The notes beneath the pieces were generated by a model that saw nothing but the letters and a program-made list of their open reading frames with translations, was not told the DNA's origin and searched no databases. A program made the translations under genes and the position numbers. Below, one piece after another: positions 42,714 through 56,358 of a stretch of DNA of 64,000 nt (positions are counted from its first letter, which is position 1; each line of letters opens with the position of its first letter). Source of the DNA: Przewalskia tangutica (taxonomy: Eukaryota > Streptophyta > Magnoliopsida > Solanales > Solanaceae); contig CM056726.1 of assembly GCA_029844215.1 (NCBI GenBank), positions 36,759,001 through 36,823,000 on the forward strand, in the 5' to 3' direction.

Positions 42714-43607
42714 CTTCTAGTCAAATACAAATTGACCTTGGGGAAAATGATAAATCCTTTAAAATGCAGCAAACCATGTTAGCGCAAGGCATATGATTAA
42801 CACATATCAAACATATACATTGCACAAAAGTGAGTCCTAAACATGTATTGGAGTCTCTTTATGCCAAAGGTAGGCCTAAACGTCAAATATCCAAAATTAT
42901 GATAAATAGGTCCAAGCCATTGAAATGAGATGCTTCGGTCGAAATAAAGCTACAGTTTATTGAAATAACAATCCTAAGACTAAATTGTGCTTATAGTCGT
43001 GTTACATGAGTCATAATACAAATGCGAAAAAATGAATTTACGTTTTCCAACTTTGACATTTCACATCTAGGCTTGAATCCATTTATCATGATCATTCAAC
43101 ACATAATATGCTGATTTGGTCGTTGGGTTGTGAAACCCATTCACCGATTTGGTGTTTTCTTATCTGTGGAGACGATACCAATGATCGATCCACCTAAGGT
43201 AAATGCATACATGCCTTAATATGAAAAAGGTGGTATAACTCTATCTTAAATTTCTAAGATTTGACTTATTAGACGCAAGGTTCCCGAGCAGACTACTCGA
43301 GTGAGAAGACTACACGGCCGACCAGACGAACCGGCCAACTCCGCGCAAAATGTCAACTCTCTTAAATTTGGGTATTTGAAAGAAATTTGCGGGTGCGCAA
43401 AACACACCTTGCGTGTAGTGTGAATTTTTTGTAATGGAGAAAATATGAGCGAAATGTCAGTTTAAGGAAAGCAGTAAAAGAAAGTAGTAATTAAAATAGT
43501 TAAGCATACAAATTAAAGCAAGCAATTTTAAGGCATTTAAAACAAAAAAGAGCAAATAAGCCAAGCAATAATAAACCTAGGTTTGTTATGGTCAAGAACC
43601 TGATTAA
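42714..43607 (-). other. Leader region of Ogre-like element B
   Basis: This is non-coding sequence between the primer site and gag, related in parts to the leader of element A. I see no ORF of note. Confidence 0.6.
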
Positions 43608-43624
43608 CCCCAGTGGAGTCGTCA
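43608..43624 (-). promoter_or_regulatory. tRNA-Arg-type primer binding site of element B
   Basis: The minus strand reads TGACGACTCCACTGGGG, one mismatch from the tRNA-Arg complement, close to the 5' LTR end at 43628. Confidence 0.8.
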
Positions 43625-45116
43625 TGTTGTCGCGCCTTTTTTTTACCGCGACATTATTTTCAGCGAATCCTGTCTGCTTATAAAAAAAAAAGTGATAAAG
43701 TAGATGCTAAAGTTCTAAATTGCTAAAAGGGTTCGCGGAGTCACCACCTAATTAGTTTGAGTGAATTAGGACACATAAATGTCAACTAAGTAAAGTCAAC
43801 ACTAACTCCATTTAATGGTCTGCTAAACTATGTGAGATTTTGGGCAATGATTCTTTATTAATCTAGAGGAAAGGAGTTAGACACCCTCTAAGATCCGCTA
43901 ACTTGCGGTTGTCCGTCCAAACCTATGTTATTATTATACTAAGAGTGCAATGCATGTTTAAAAGATGTTACAAGTATTTTATAAAAAAGATGCATTTTGA
44001 TAAAAAAAATTATAAGACTAATGCTATAAAAGTACATGTAAAGTTTAAATGTATGCATTTGTATTATTTATGAAAAAATGATGCAAAGTTGATTTATTGA
44101 CTAAATGCATGTATTTACTTGCTAACTTGATCTTGATTAACATGATGCATAAAAATACTTAGTTCTGTAATTAAGGAAAAATCAATTTGTCATGCCTTAA
44201 CTTCATGATTAGATATGCGAATTAAATTGTTAGGCAAAAAGATTAGACATGCAAGACAAGTCTAAGATAAATAACTAGGGGAAGACCAAATTTCTAATAC
44301 CCAATTACTTTATGAGTTATTGATTCAAAGTTTAACTATTCTAAATGTCCTACTAATTAGAGTAGCGTTAGATAAATAATTACAACAAATGAATGGGGCG
44401 GGGTAGGAATTCACAAGAGGACTCGAAGGCATGGCGGTATCATTCCGCCTGTGGTTTGGAATTTCTGATGCAAGATGCGGCGATGAACATAGATGCGAGT
44501 CTTCATTTAAAGTAGTTCATGACGAGTCTCGCTATGAGAGTCTTCATTTTTGCTCCGATGCGTTTCATGTAAAAAATAAGAAAAGATAAGGATTAGTATA
44601 TGTCCAGAATTCTATAATAAATGGGTAGTTAGAATAAATTATTTAATTTATATTTTAGTCCATATGCCGCAATCAGTAAGGACCAACAGATAACCAATAA
44701 CAGGAAGCAGGCAAAATGGGCTCAGTCCAGACATAAACTCGCAGGCCCATAAGCAATGCAAAGACAGGGGGAGAATAACGATTAACGGCCTGAGGGTACA
44801 GTTAGACAACACACCATTTAAGCAGAAAAGATAAACCAAACTCCAGATTTTATGTTCCAGAAAAATGAGATAATGGGCCCATAATTTAGCCAATCAGTTT
44901 TATAATAGGGCCTATATGTAGATTTCTTTGAGATATATAAGAAGCAATTGATTTAGTCCAGTATGTGCAACAAATCATTTAACAAACATAAGGGTCCTCA
45001 TTCATATGTGAGGCGGACATAAAAGGTATTCACAATATATATATATATATATATCTATACCCGAATGTAAAAGTAGAATAACCTTGATGTGCCAATGTGT
45101 ATAACCATATCTGCAT

Positions 45117-45170
<54 letters not shown>

Positions 45171-47568
45171 CTTAAGACATGCTACCCTTAACCACAAATT
45201 TATATATATATATATATATTGTTCTTAAGACATGCTACCCTTAATGTTACACCCCGTATTTACAGGACATGGTGTAAGAACGTACGTAAGAACTCACAGT
45301 GTTAAGATTGGAGACTTGTAAAAATTTCTCGGAATTATGAAATTGTCGGAAAATGTTTTGTTGTGACGAATGGGAGGGCGACACGTGTCACCCCCCCTTA
45401 GATGATGCCTTGGACGATTTTTGCAAGGGCTAAAGGGTCATTGGACCTTTGTTAGCAAGACAAGTCTTGCAACTTGAAAGCTTGACATGTTTGACTTAGT
45501 CAAGGGGACAATTAGTCTTGATTTTTGTTAAGACCTCATCCTAGCCAACCATTTGTGCACACCTTGACCCTCCATGTCCCTATATAATACTATTAGCAAG
45601 ACAAGAGTTCCACACTTAGCTAAAATTCACAAATTTGGAAGAACATCACATTGTTGCTCTCGCCTCTCCACTTTCAAAAGGAAGATTTTTGTTTCTCATT
45701 CATTAAGCCCCACACTTTAAAACCAAGGTTCATGAGTGTTATGTGAGTATATCTCAATAGAAAATCCGGAAAAAGAGAGTTTTCGTATTAGTCGCAAGTG
45801 AAAACCTAATGGCTTTTCTAGGTTTTGGTTGGAAGTTTGAAGGAAAATTGTTGGTATGGTTCTAAGGGTCTCAAGTAGCGGATCAAGTATCTGGAGAGTC
45901 TCTAAGTTGCTAAGAACGACTTGGATTGAAGAGTGGATTGAGAATCGTTAAGGTATAATCTTGTCCTTTAAGATGTTACAAGATTATATATTTTTGTTGT
46001 TGTTAGTTTTACACGCTGACAAATAAGTTGGTATGTAGAAGTTTATAAGTATTATGGAGTGCTTGTAGCTAAATTCGAAATGTTATATAAGCCACTTGAA
46101 AATTGGATTACTAATGGTCGCTTATTAGAAATCGCCGATGTTACCTACTTAGAGATTATGGATTGTTATAATCAAATGCGACTTGATTTCATGTTATGCT
46201 ACCAATTTGGATTGAAATGGAAATTTGATAGGAATTGGTATGGTTGAACTCAAGGTTGCGAATTTGGACTTTTAGTTTGTTATTCATTTGTATTGGAGTA
46301 ATTTCTAAATTGTGATCCAAATGGGTCTGTTTAGTTATTCATTGTATTGGACTAATTTCTATATTTTTGTGAGCCAATCGGGCTGTTTGGTTATTGTATT
46401 CGGCCTTGAAAAAGGTGGCAAAGTGAGTAGAAACAAAGGAGGTCTTTGTCCGATTTTCCGTAGAATTTAGCGACTTAGCACCTAAAATATTCTACGTTAA
46501 GTGAAAGGTTAATGGACATATTGTGACCATTATAGTGAAGTACTAAGTATAGCGTATCCTACTGGAGAGTGGAATAGCTATCAAGGTTGGAGTACTTTGG
46601 AGCATTTTGCTATTTGTCGACAATCGTCGCGAGGTATGTGAACCTCTTCCTTCCTTTGGCATGATTCTATGTATGGAATACACTTGTGGTATCATTTCAT
46701 GTTTCCTTCTACTCTGAAGTTAAGAGGTAGTCAGGTGATTTACTCTATGTAGAACTTTTCCTATCTTTTGAGCATGACTAGTTTGACGATGTAGTACTGA
46801 GACGTCTGAAGACTATGACATTCTTTACTTGTTTTATGTAATGCCAAGTCGGGTGGGTTAGAGATTAACTCACTTCTTTGAAAATAGTAAGGATGTCTTA
46901 AGTTGATTTTAAAGTTGGGGACTTGAAGAGTTTTAAAGTATGTGATACTTGCTCGCTTTAAACGTATAAGTACCTTGGATAGGAAATTGTATTTTGGCTA
47001 AGGTATAAAGTAAATACAACGACTTTATGGGGAGTTGGTTATATTTGCTTTATGGAAAGACAAATGACTTGATTTTAAGTGAATAGGCAACTTGTTTTTA
47101 AGGCATCAATTGCCTAAGGTTTTATAATAAAAGGAGTCACTTGTTTTCTAAAGGTTAAGAGACAAATGGTATTTTTGAAAGTTAAGAGAATTGATTTGAA
47201 AGAATATAATACTTGGTTTCAAAAAGTAGAAGTCTCTTGATTATAAAAGGAACGATTGGTCTAAACCATAAAGGGTTATAACGGCTTTATGGGAAGTTGG
47301 TTATAACGGCTTTATGACAAAGTTAAGAGAATGGTTTTCTAGTAAAGTAATCAAAGGAATAACTTGTGTTAAGGAAGGGCAAATTGTTTTAAAGGTACCA
47401 ATTGCTTAAGGTTTTAATAAAGAAGTCACTTGATTTAGAAGTTCGGAAATTGTATTTCTAAAAAGGTATTGTGACTTGTCTCGAAAGGTGGATAGGACTT
47501 GATACTACGGTTGTTAGTATCGGGAAGTTTTATTCGGAAGGAGTCTTTTGAAAAGAATGGACGTACGT

Positions 47569-47965
47569 AGTACTTTGGCCTGTTTAATTGAGAATAATTC
47601 TATGTGATGCCTTGATTAGTACTTTGGCTTGATTAATTGAGAATTATTCTATTTGTGCCTTGATTAGTACTTTGGCTTGATTAAATGAGAATTATTCTAT
47701 GTGATGTCTTGATTAGTACTTTGGCTTGATTAATTGAGAATTAGTCTAAGTATGCCTTGATAAGTACTTTGGATTGTTAAATGAGAATTATTCTAAGTAT
47801 GCCTTGATAAGTACTTTGGCTTGTTAAATGAGAATTATTCTAAGTATGCCTTGATAAGTACTTTGGCTTGTTAAATGAGAATTATTCTAAGTATGCCTTG
47901 ATTAGTACTTTGGCTTGATTAAATGAGAATTATTCTATGTGTGTCTTGATAAGTACTTTGGCTCG
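47569..47965 (+). repeat. 47-49 bp minisatellite in the Tekay 2 5' LTR
   Basis: AGTACTTTGG recurs nine times: 47569, 47618, 47667, 47716, 47763, 47810, 47857, 47904 and 47952. The same array is in the 3' LTR at about 52869-53260. Confidence 0.92.
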
Positions 47966-48197
47966 TTAATCGAGATTTAGCCTATATGTACTGGAGATAG
48001 CCTTGAGTGCAAGTATTATGTTTTTTTTACGCCGCGACTTCTACGGAGGCCTACTGTCTTGTTATAAGTTACTTGGACGCATCGACGCTGATGTGGGATT
48101 CCACGGGTATGCTTAGTTATTTGTAGCACTGGGTTAAATTCGGATTTTATAAAAGACATGGTAGTGCTTATGTCTTGTTTGATGGTCACGAGATAGG

Positions 48198-48485
48198 GTA
48201 AGAGTATAAACGGCGGCAAGCCCCAAGACGTTATACCACCTTCTCCAGGTAAGAGTATAAGTGAGGGTAAACCCCAAGACACTGTACCACCCGCTTTATG
48301 TGTTGTTTGACGACCGTCGAGATAGGGTAAGAGTATAAATGGCGGCAAGCCCCAAGACGTTATACCACCTTCTCCGGGGTAAGAGTATAAGTGAGGTAGA
48401 CCCCAAGACGCTATACCACCGCTTTACCACCTTCTCCGTGGTAAGAGTATAAGTGAGGTAGACCCCAAGACGCTATACCACCGGT
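48198..48485 (+). repeat. GTAAGAGTATAA minisatellite in the Tekay 2 5' LTR
   Basis: Five units start at 48198, 48249, 48327, 48379 and 48441, with CAAGCCCCAAGACG-like and TATACCACC phrases. They are homologous to the array at 25827-26099 of the solo LTR. The 3' LTR has the counterpart at about 53511-53780. Confidence 0.88.
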
Positions 48486-49375
48486 GGGACTTCGTGTTCA
48501 TGTATGCTATTGGTGTATTATTATACCGGATCGCTTGGCAGTGATGTGGGATTCCACGCGGGATATATATATATGTATTGTGTATGTGACGCCGATACTG
48601 AGCGGGATGCCACGCGCGTCACGTGGTTATATTTTACACTAATAGTTGTCGATGATGACGGGATTCCACGGGCATGCTTTGATATTAGTGTGATTGATCG
48701 CGTCCCGTTGGGTCGTAGTATATGTGTCCCTCCGTAGTGGGCGGACTATGTTATGAAAGATAAGTAAGTTATATGGTAATGAACTTAATGATTCTTTTTC
48801 TAAATAATGTGCGTAAGAACGTGACTATAACTTTTATTGGGAATGGAAAGGATAATAAGGTACGATTAAGTTCATGTGGTAATGACACGGCAGGATCCGT
48901 ATGTATTTTTATACTTGTCCTTGTCATTCTTTTGTACGATTATGATTTGTTTATCAGACGTTATATTCTGCTCCATATTCGCACTGTTAGATCGAATTCT
49001 TCGGGCCGCTCATGCCCGCAGTTTAGGTACAACATTGGATCCGCGAGCTTAGGATCCCTGCTCAAGTCGAGATGGCTCCAAAGTGTTTCTGAGTTTCACG
49101 CTTATGTTTATTCAGTGGGTACGGCGGCCTTGTCCCGCCACGCTTGTTATGTCAAAACTCTTGAGGTCCAGAGTCACATACGTGGGTCGATTTGTAAAAA
49201 GAAAGCGAGGCAACCGCGGTTGTTTTTATATATGTTCGGAAGGTAGCCCTATCGGCTAACTCCGTTGCTTTACTTACGATGTTTTATTTTTAAGTTTCAT
49301 GTATGTTCCGCTGATTTTCTCGATGTTTACACTCAGCGTGCCTGTAGGCGCCATGCGTCCCGGTCGGTCGTGACA

Positions 49376-50548
49376 AAAGTGGTATCGAGCGCTTAGTCCT
49401 CTGAAAGTGTCTACGCATCGCGTTCAGGTAGTCTTGATTATCGGTGTGTTGTGCACCACATCTATAATCGTGAGGTCGCAGGACATTTAGGATTGGTTTC
49501 CATTCTTCTCACTCGAGATCGCGCGATAGAGTGTTGTTAGTGGTCGCCTCCCTAACGAGTTATGTTGATCGCAGCCGAGAAAGCGTGATGACCCGGGAAG
49601 GACTATGGATTGCGTATCCGTAGGTAATGATTATAGTATAGTTGGTATTGTGACATACATCTATACGGAGTTATGTATGCAGGTCGACGCGTGTTGCCTA
49701 GAATGATTTTAGATTACCGTGAATCGGAAGACTAACTAGATACCGGAAGGTATGAAATAGTTAATGAATTTTCGCCAAGGTCTTGTGTTTTATTTTGAGA
49801 TAATTGGGAAAGGATGAGGTATGCGATAGGGTAGTGGACCCTTAGAAGCCATATTAAGGAACCTAACTGAATGTCATGTTAATAGACCAAGCCGTGTAGT
49901 ATGCTTAAGAGAATTATACGGATAAGGCCACAGATAGAGTATGTAATGGTTGTTGTGATCGAGACAACATGGTTATGGTTTTATGAGAAGTTTTGTACCC
50001 GCTACGGGGACCGATAAGGTAGGTGGGAGCATGGAAATTGCGAGCCTAAGAATATTGACACGCCGAGACCTTAGGTATATAAGGTTTTCTCCGCAATAAG
50101 ATTTTAAGTCGACCGAGGATAAGAGTTAAGCGACGCCGAGTGGTTGAGGACTTACGGGTCTCCCATGGCCTGGAATGGAGTGGGATCTGGTAGTAGTTCC
50201 GCTACGTGACAGGTCACGGCGTGCAAGGCCCAAGTTTAGTTAATTGTTTTACTGTTCGGGACGCGTTCCACCGAACCAGTAGTGAAAGCCGAAATGACCT
50301 TATATTGTTTCATAGAGTGACTCCAAAGATTAGAGGCCGAATAGGTATGGAAGTTATGTATGTATGTTAGAAGGAGTTGGAAGTGCGAAAAGGTAACCTC
50401 TTTTGGGCTTGTGATGGACGCATGCGTGTACAAGGTATTAGGGACATGTGTGGCATTGTTGGTATGTCGGGTTGTGAAAGAGAACTATGTCGCTAATTAT
50501 AAGTTTGACTCAAAAGAACATTCGAGGACGAATGTTTCTAAGGAAGAA
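49376..50548 (+). other. Interior of Tekay 2, no recognisable gene
   Basis: The interior is 1173 bp. The primer site TGGTATCGAGCGC lies at 49380 with the same missing A as Tekay 1. The hairpin lies at 49436-49469. AACATTCG and CGAATGTT lie at 50518-50537, and a weak purine tract AAGGAAGAA precedes the 3' LTR. I find no gag or pol motif in between. Short open frames lack domains. Confidence 0.8.
49436..49469 (+). other. Hairpin with GTGCAC loop, Tekay 2
   Basis: GGTGTG (49443-49448), loop TTGTGCAC, then CACATC (49457-49462), flanked by GATTAT and ATAATC. The one stem change from Tekay 1 (C to T) turns a G-C pair into a G-U pair, so the fold is kept. Confidence 0.7.
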
Positions 50549-53500
50549 TGTTACACCCCGTATTTACGAGACATGGTGTAGAACGCACGTAAGAACTCAC
50601 AAATGTTAATATGGAGACTTGTAAAAATTTCTAATTATGAAATTGTCGGAAAATGTTTTGTTTGCGGATTTAATGGGAGGCGACACGTGTCACCCCCTTA
50701 GATGATGCCTGGACGATTTTTGCAAGGGCTAAAGGGTCATCGACCTTTGTTAGCAAGACAAATCTTGCAACTTGAAAGCTTGACATGTTTGACTTAGTCA
50801 AGGACAATTAGTCTTGATTTTTGTTAAGACCTCATCCTAGCCAACCATTTGTGCACACCTCGACCCTCCATGTCCCTATATAATACTAGTAGCAAGACAA
50901 GAGTTCCACACTTAGCTAAAATTCACAAATTTGGAAGAACATCACATTGTTGCTTCTCGGCTCCTCCACTTTCAAAAGGAAGATTTTTGTTTCTCATTCA
51001 TTAAGCCCCACACTTTAAAACCAAGGTTCATGAGTGTTATGTGAGTATATCTCAATAGAAAAATCCTAAAAAGAGAGTTTTCAGATAGTCGCAAGGTGAA
51101 AACCTAATGGCTTTTCTAGGTTTTGGTTGGAAGTTTGAAGGAAAATTGTTGGTATGGTTCTAAGGGTCTCAAGTAGGATTGAAGTATCTTGGAGAGTCTC
51201 TAAGTTGCTAAGGAACGACTTTCGGATTGAAGAGTGGATTGAGAATCGTTAAGGTATAATCTTGTCCTTTAAGATGTTACAAGATTATATATTTTTTTGT
51301 TGTTAGTTTTACACGTTGACAACATGAAGTTGGTATGTAGAAGTTTATAAGTATTATGGAGTGCTTGTAGCTAAATTCGAAATGTTATATAAGCCACTTG
51401 AAAATGGATTACTAATCGTCGTTTATTAGAAATCGTCGCATGTTACCTACTTAGAGATTATGGATTGTTATAATCAAATGCGACTTGATTTCATGTTATG
51501 CTACCAATTTGGATTGAAATGGAAATTTGATAGAATTGGTATGGTTGAACTCAAGGTGGCGAATTTGGACTTTTTAGTTTGTTATTCATTTGTATTGGAC
51601 TACTTTCTAAATTGTGAGCCAATTGGGGTCGTTTAGTTATTCATTGTATTGGAATACCTTCTATATTGTTGTGAGCCAATTGGGGCTGTTTGGTTATTGT
51701 ATTCGGCCTTGAAAAGGTGGCAAAGTGAGTAGAAACAAAGGAGGTGTCAGATTTTCCGTAGAATTTAGCGACTTAGCACCTAAAATATTCTACGTTAGAA
51801 GTGAAAGGTTAATGGACATATTGTGACCATTATAGGTTGAAGTACTAAGTATAGCGTATCCTACTTGGAGAGTGGAATAGCTATCAAGGTTGGAGTACTT
51901 TGGAGCATTTTGCTATTTGTCGACAATCGTCATGGCAGGTATGTGAACCTCTTCCTTCCTTTGGCATGATTCTATGTATGGAATACACTTGTGGTATCAT
52001 TTCATGTTTCCTTCTACTCTTAGAAGTTAAGAGGTAGTTGTGTGATTTACTCTATGTAGAACTTTTCCTATCTTTTGAGCATGACTAGTCAGACGATGTA
52101 GTACTAGTGACGTCAAGACTATGACATTCTTTACTTGTTTTATGTAATGCCAAGTCGGGTGGTTAGAGATTAACTCACTTCTTTGAAAATAGTAAGGATG
52201 TCTTAAGTTGATTTTAAAGTTAGGGGACTTGAAGAGTTTTAAAGTATGTGATACTTGCTCCGTTTTAAACGTATAAGTCCTCGATAGAAATTGTATTTTG
52301 GCTAAGGTATAAAGTAAATACAACGACTTTATGGGAGTTGGTTATATTTGCTTTATGGAAAGACAAATGACTTGATTTTAAGTGAATAGGCAACTTGTTT
52401 TTAAGGCATCAATTGCCTAAGGTTTTATAATAAAAGGAGTCACTTGTTTTCTAAAGGTTAAGAGACAAATGGTATTTTTGAAAGTTAAGAGAATTGATTT
52501 GAAAGAATATAATACTTGGTTTCAAAAAGTAGAAGTCTCTTGATTATAAAAGGAACATATTGGTCTAAACCATAAAGGGTTATAACGGCTTTATGGGAAG
52601 TTGGTTATAACGGCTTTATGACAAAGTTAAGAGAATGGTTTTCTAGTAAAGTAATCAAAGGAATAACTTGTGTTAAGGAAGGGCAAATTGTTTTAAAGGT
52701 ACCAATTGCTTAAGGTTTTAATAAAGAAGTCACTTGATTTAGAAATGGAAATTGTATTTCTAAAAAGGTATTGTGACTTGTCTCGAAGGTGGATAGGACT
52801 TGATACTACGGTTGTTAGTATCGTGAAGTTTTATTCGGAAAGGAGTCTTTGAAAAGAATGGACGTACGTAGTACTTTGGCCTGTTTAATTGAGAATAATT
52901 CTATGTGATGCCTTGATTAGTACTTTGGCTTGATTAATTGAGAATTATTCTATTTGTGCCTTGATTAGTACTTTGGCTTGATTAAATGAGAATTATTCTA
53001 TGTGATGCCTTGATTAGTACTTTGGCTTGATTAATTGAGAATTAGTCTAAGTATGCCTTGATAAGTACTTTGGATTGTTAAATGAGAATTATTCTAAGTA
53101 TGCCTTGATAAGTACTTTGGCTTGTTAAATGAGAATTATTCTAAGTATGCCTTGATAAGTACTTTGGCTTGTTAAATGAGAATTATTCTAAGTATGCCTT
53201 GATTAGTACTTTGGCTTGATTAAATGAGAATTATTCTATGTGTGTCTTGATAAGTACTTTGGCTTGGTTAACTGAGATTTAGCCTATATGTGCTGGAGAT
53301 AGCCTTTGAGTGCAAGTATTATGTTTTTTTTTACGTTGCCGCGACTCTCGGTTGGAGGGCCGGCTGTCTTGTTATAAGTTACTTGGGCGTCTGAAGCGGT
53401 GATGTGGGATTCCACGGGTATGCTTCCGTTATTTGTAGCACTTGGGTTAAATTCGGATTTTATAAAGACATGGTAGTGCTTATGTCTTGTTTGATGGTCG

Positions 53501-54695
53501 GTCGAGATAGGGTAAGAGTATAAATGAGGGCAAGCCCAGACGTTATACCACCTTCTCCGTGGTAAGAGTATAAGTGAGGGTAAACCCCAAGACTGTACCA
53601 CCCGCTTTATGTGTTGTTTGACGACCTCGAGATAGGGTAAGAGTATAAATGAGCAAGCCCAGACGTTATACCTTCTCCGGGGTAAGAGTATAAGTGAGGG
53701 TAGACCCAAGATGCTATACCACTCTTTACCACCTTCTCCGGTAAGAGTATAAGTGAGGGTAGACCCAAGCCTTATACCAGGTGGGACTTGGTGTTCATGT
53801 ATGCTATTGGTGTATTATTATACCTGGGTGTCGCGGTGATGTGGGATTCCACGCGGGATATATATATATGTATTGTGTATGTATGCCCGACAGTGAGGTG
53901 GGATGCCACGGCGCGTCACATGGTTATATTTTACACTAATAGCTGTCGACAGTGATGGGGGATTCCACGGGCATGCTTTGATATTAGTGTGACTTGATCG
54001 CGTCCCAGATTGGGCCGGGTAGTATATGTGTCCCTCCGTAGTGGGCCGGACTATGTTATGAAAGATAAGTAAGTTATATGGTAATGAACTTAATGATTCT
54101 TTTTCTAAATAATGTACGTAAGAACGTGACTATAACTTTTATTGGGAATGGAAAGGATAATAAGGTACGATTAAGTTCATAAGTGGTAATGACACGGCAG
54201 GATCTGGTATGTATTTTTATACTTGTCCTTGTCATTCTTTTGTACAGTTATGATTTGTTTCTTATCGTTATATTACATTCCATATTCAAATTTTTGTTAT
54301 GCGGACCCGCCCGAAGCTGCGTTCATGCCGCGAGTTTAGGTACCGATTGTGGATCCGCGAGCTTAGGATCCGGTTAAGCAAGTTGAGATGGCGCGGTGTT
54401 TGAGTTTCACGTTTATGTTTATTGAAGTGCGGCGGGGCCTTGTCCATACGATTGTTATGTCAAAACTCTTGAGGTGCAGTAGTCACATATGGTGGGTCGA
54501 TTTGTAAAAAGAAAGGAAGCAAGCTTGGTTGTTTTTATATATGTTCAGGAAGGTAGCCCTATCGGCTAACCTGTTGTTTTACTTACGATGTTTTATTTTT
54601 AAGTTTCATGTATGTTCCGCTGATTTTCTCTGATGTTTACCTGAAAGGGTGCCCAGGTAGGGCGCCAGTCGCGGTCCCGGGGTCGGGTCGTGACA
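50549..54695 (+). repeat. 3' LTR of Tekay 2
   Basis: The LTR is 4147 bp and matches the 5' LTR end to end, with many one- or two-base length differences. TATATAA lies at 50877-50883. The arrays are at about 52869-53260 and 53511-53780. The 141-residue minus-strand open frame over the second array is an artefact. Confidence 0.92.
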
Positions 54696-56358
54696 CTTAA
54701 CCACACAAATTTCTCTGAATGGGATGAGCAAGTTACACAGAGACAAGCATATTTGACAGTTTAGCTAACCCCTGTCCTAAGAATTTGAAAAACACACCAT
54801 ACCTCCATTCATTCACTATACTTAACATCCCAGACTCACGTATTCCAGACTTACAAGCATGCTAATAAAGATCCACATTTAAAAACCATATAAGGTGCAA
54901 GAATAGGACAAAGCAGTGCAGACAGACTTGTATCAGCTTTCATTCACGCAATACTCAAGTAGACAATAATATCCTAACAAGTATAGGAAACTGATCTATG
55001 AAATGAAGGCCAATGCACACAGTTCAAACAGGTATACTAAGCAGGATGACTACTATCACAGAATAGAGGTATTTCATACTTAGGCAAGCAAGAATGACCA
55101 TAATCACTTCAACAAATACGGTTAGGGGTCATATAAAATAATATACTCACAGAATACCAACAACATCTTAACATGCTTATTAATTATAATCAAAGATTAA
55201 ATATGCTAACGCTTAACTTAATAACCATAATCAGCCATCGATCCTGCTTGATTTTAACTCGTTAGACATAAACAATATCTAATCATGCTTAATTAATCAT
55301 ACTAATAAACACGAACAAACATCTAACTAAATAGGATTTATCACAGAGAACACATAAGACAGAGCACCAAAACATAGAAGTAAACTATGACTGAGAGGAA
55401 TTTAATTTTACCTTCTTCGGGCAACGAACCGAGGCAGCGTATCAAGTCTTCGATCCACTCGGAGTTGCGATGCGATTTGAGGGACGAAGTTTCTGCTTTG
55501 CAAACAGAACTTCTGTTAAAAATGACTTCTAGTGATTCTAAGATGTTGTGGGTTCTTGCCCTTTCTTTTTGCTAATTTCGGATAATTCTCTGGATGTTTT
55601 AATCTATGGAAATGGATGCCTCCCGATGCCTATTGCATGTGTAAAAATTGGTATTTATAGCCTTGATTTAGGTTTTGATTTATGGTAAGTTTTTGGGCTG
55701 ATATTAACACGATTTCAATACTGATTTTGTTTTTTCATTATGGTAAGTTTGGGTTGATTTTATGTAGGATTGTTAAGCTACGATTTTGATACCATTCAAT
55801 TATGGTAAGTTGTATCGGTGGCGATAAGGGGAAGATTTGGTTACGCCGGATTCTCCAGCGAGAATCTCGGCTGGGTCTGGGCGGCGATGGTAAGTTTATT
55901 TGAATGGCTGCGAGGGTTCTGAGGTTATAAAAAAAATGGGGTAAGGGGAATGTAGTAAGAAGAGGGGTTTTGGGCTTCGTTTTTACGAGTTCTGTCCGGT
56001 TGGGCCTATTTGTTTTGGGCTGCGGTTTTGGACGAAAATAAAAGCTTATGGGATGCGGGTATTTCAAAGGTTGGTAGTATGTTTTAATTTAGGTGTTAGT
56101 TTAAGTGTATTTTTATGTATTTTATTAGTTTTAGTTTGGGTTTAAATTATATAAAAAATATCTATAGAATTGTGTTGGAGTATTATGATATTTAAGGAGT
56201 GCTTAATACTCTATATAAAATGCGGCGCCATTATTAAATTGCTTATTTATGTATGTATATGTTTAAATGTGCGTGTATTATTATTTTGTAGTGTTTAAAA
56301 AAAATAGTTTAATTTATTGATTTTAATTGGAATAGAGGGTCAAAATTGAGTGTCAACA

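Larger units (their letters stand above)
45245..49375 (+). repeat. 5' LTR of Tekay 2
   Basis: The LTR is 4131 bp. TATATAA lies at 45581-45587. It contains a 47-49 bp array at 47569-47965 and a degraded 50-60 bp array at 48198-48485. The open frame 46059-46247 has no domain. Confidence 0.92.
45245..54695 (+). mobile_element. Non-autonomous Tekay-type element (Tekay 2) with very long LTRs
   Basis: The element is 9451 bp, starting TGTTACACCCCG and ending GGTCGTGACA between CTTAA duplications (45240-45244 and 54696-54700). The LTRs are 4131 and 4147 bp, and the interior is only 1173 bp with no recognisable gag or pol. The primer site, the GTGCAC hairpin and the 3' hairpin match Tekay 1, so it could have been mobilised by Tekay-type proteins. 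It is a large-LTR derivative. Confidence 0.92.
36993..56358 (-). mobile_element. Ogre-like Ty3/gypsy element B, inserted in reverse, left edge truncated
   Basis: On the minus strand the right LTR starts TGTTGACACTC (56358) and ends GGCGCGACA (43628), followed by a tRNA-Arg-type primer site. The left LTR (36993-39824) aligns with the right one but lacks the part equivalent to 43628-44091, about 465 bp. The interior is about 3.8 kb with a gag relic, a tandem array and the same hairpins as element A, and no reverse transcriptase. Tekay 2 is nested in the right LTR. With the left edge missing, no target duplication can be shown. Confidence 0.85.
43628..56358 (-). repeat. Right LTR (5' LTR) of element B, split by Tekay 2
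   Basis: The LTR occupies 43628-45244 and 54701-56358, about 3.27 kb once Tekay 2 and its duplication are removed. TATAAATA (minus) lies at 55652-55659. Near the insertion (45168-45244) the phrase TTCTTAAGACATGCTACCCT occurs twice, a local tandem duplication absent from the left LTR. Confidence 0.9.

Noticed and set aside
53284..53709. 141-residue minus-strand protein with repeated SLILLP motifs
   Set aside because: The motif repeats with the LTR minisatellite. The 5' LTR equivalent is differently broken.
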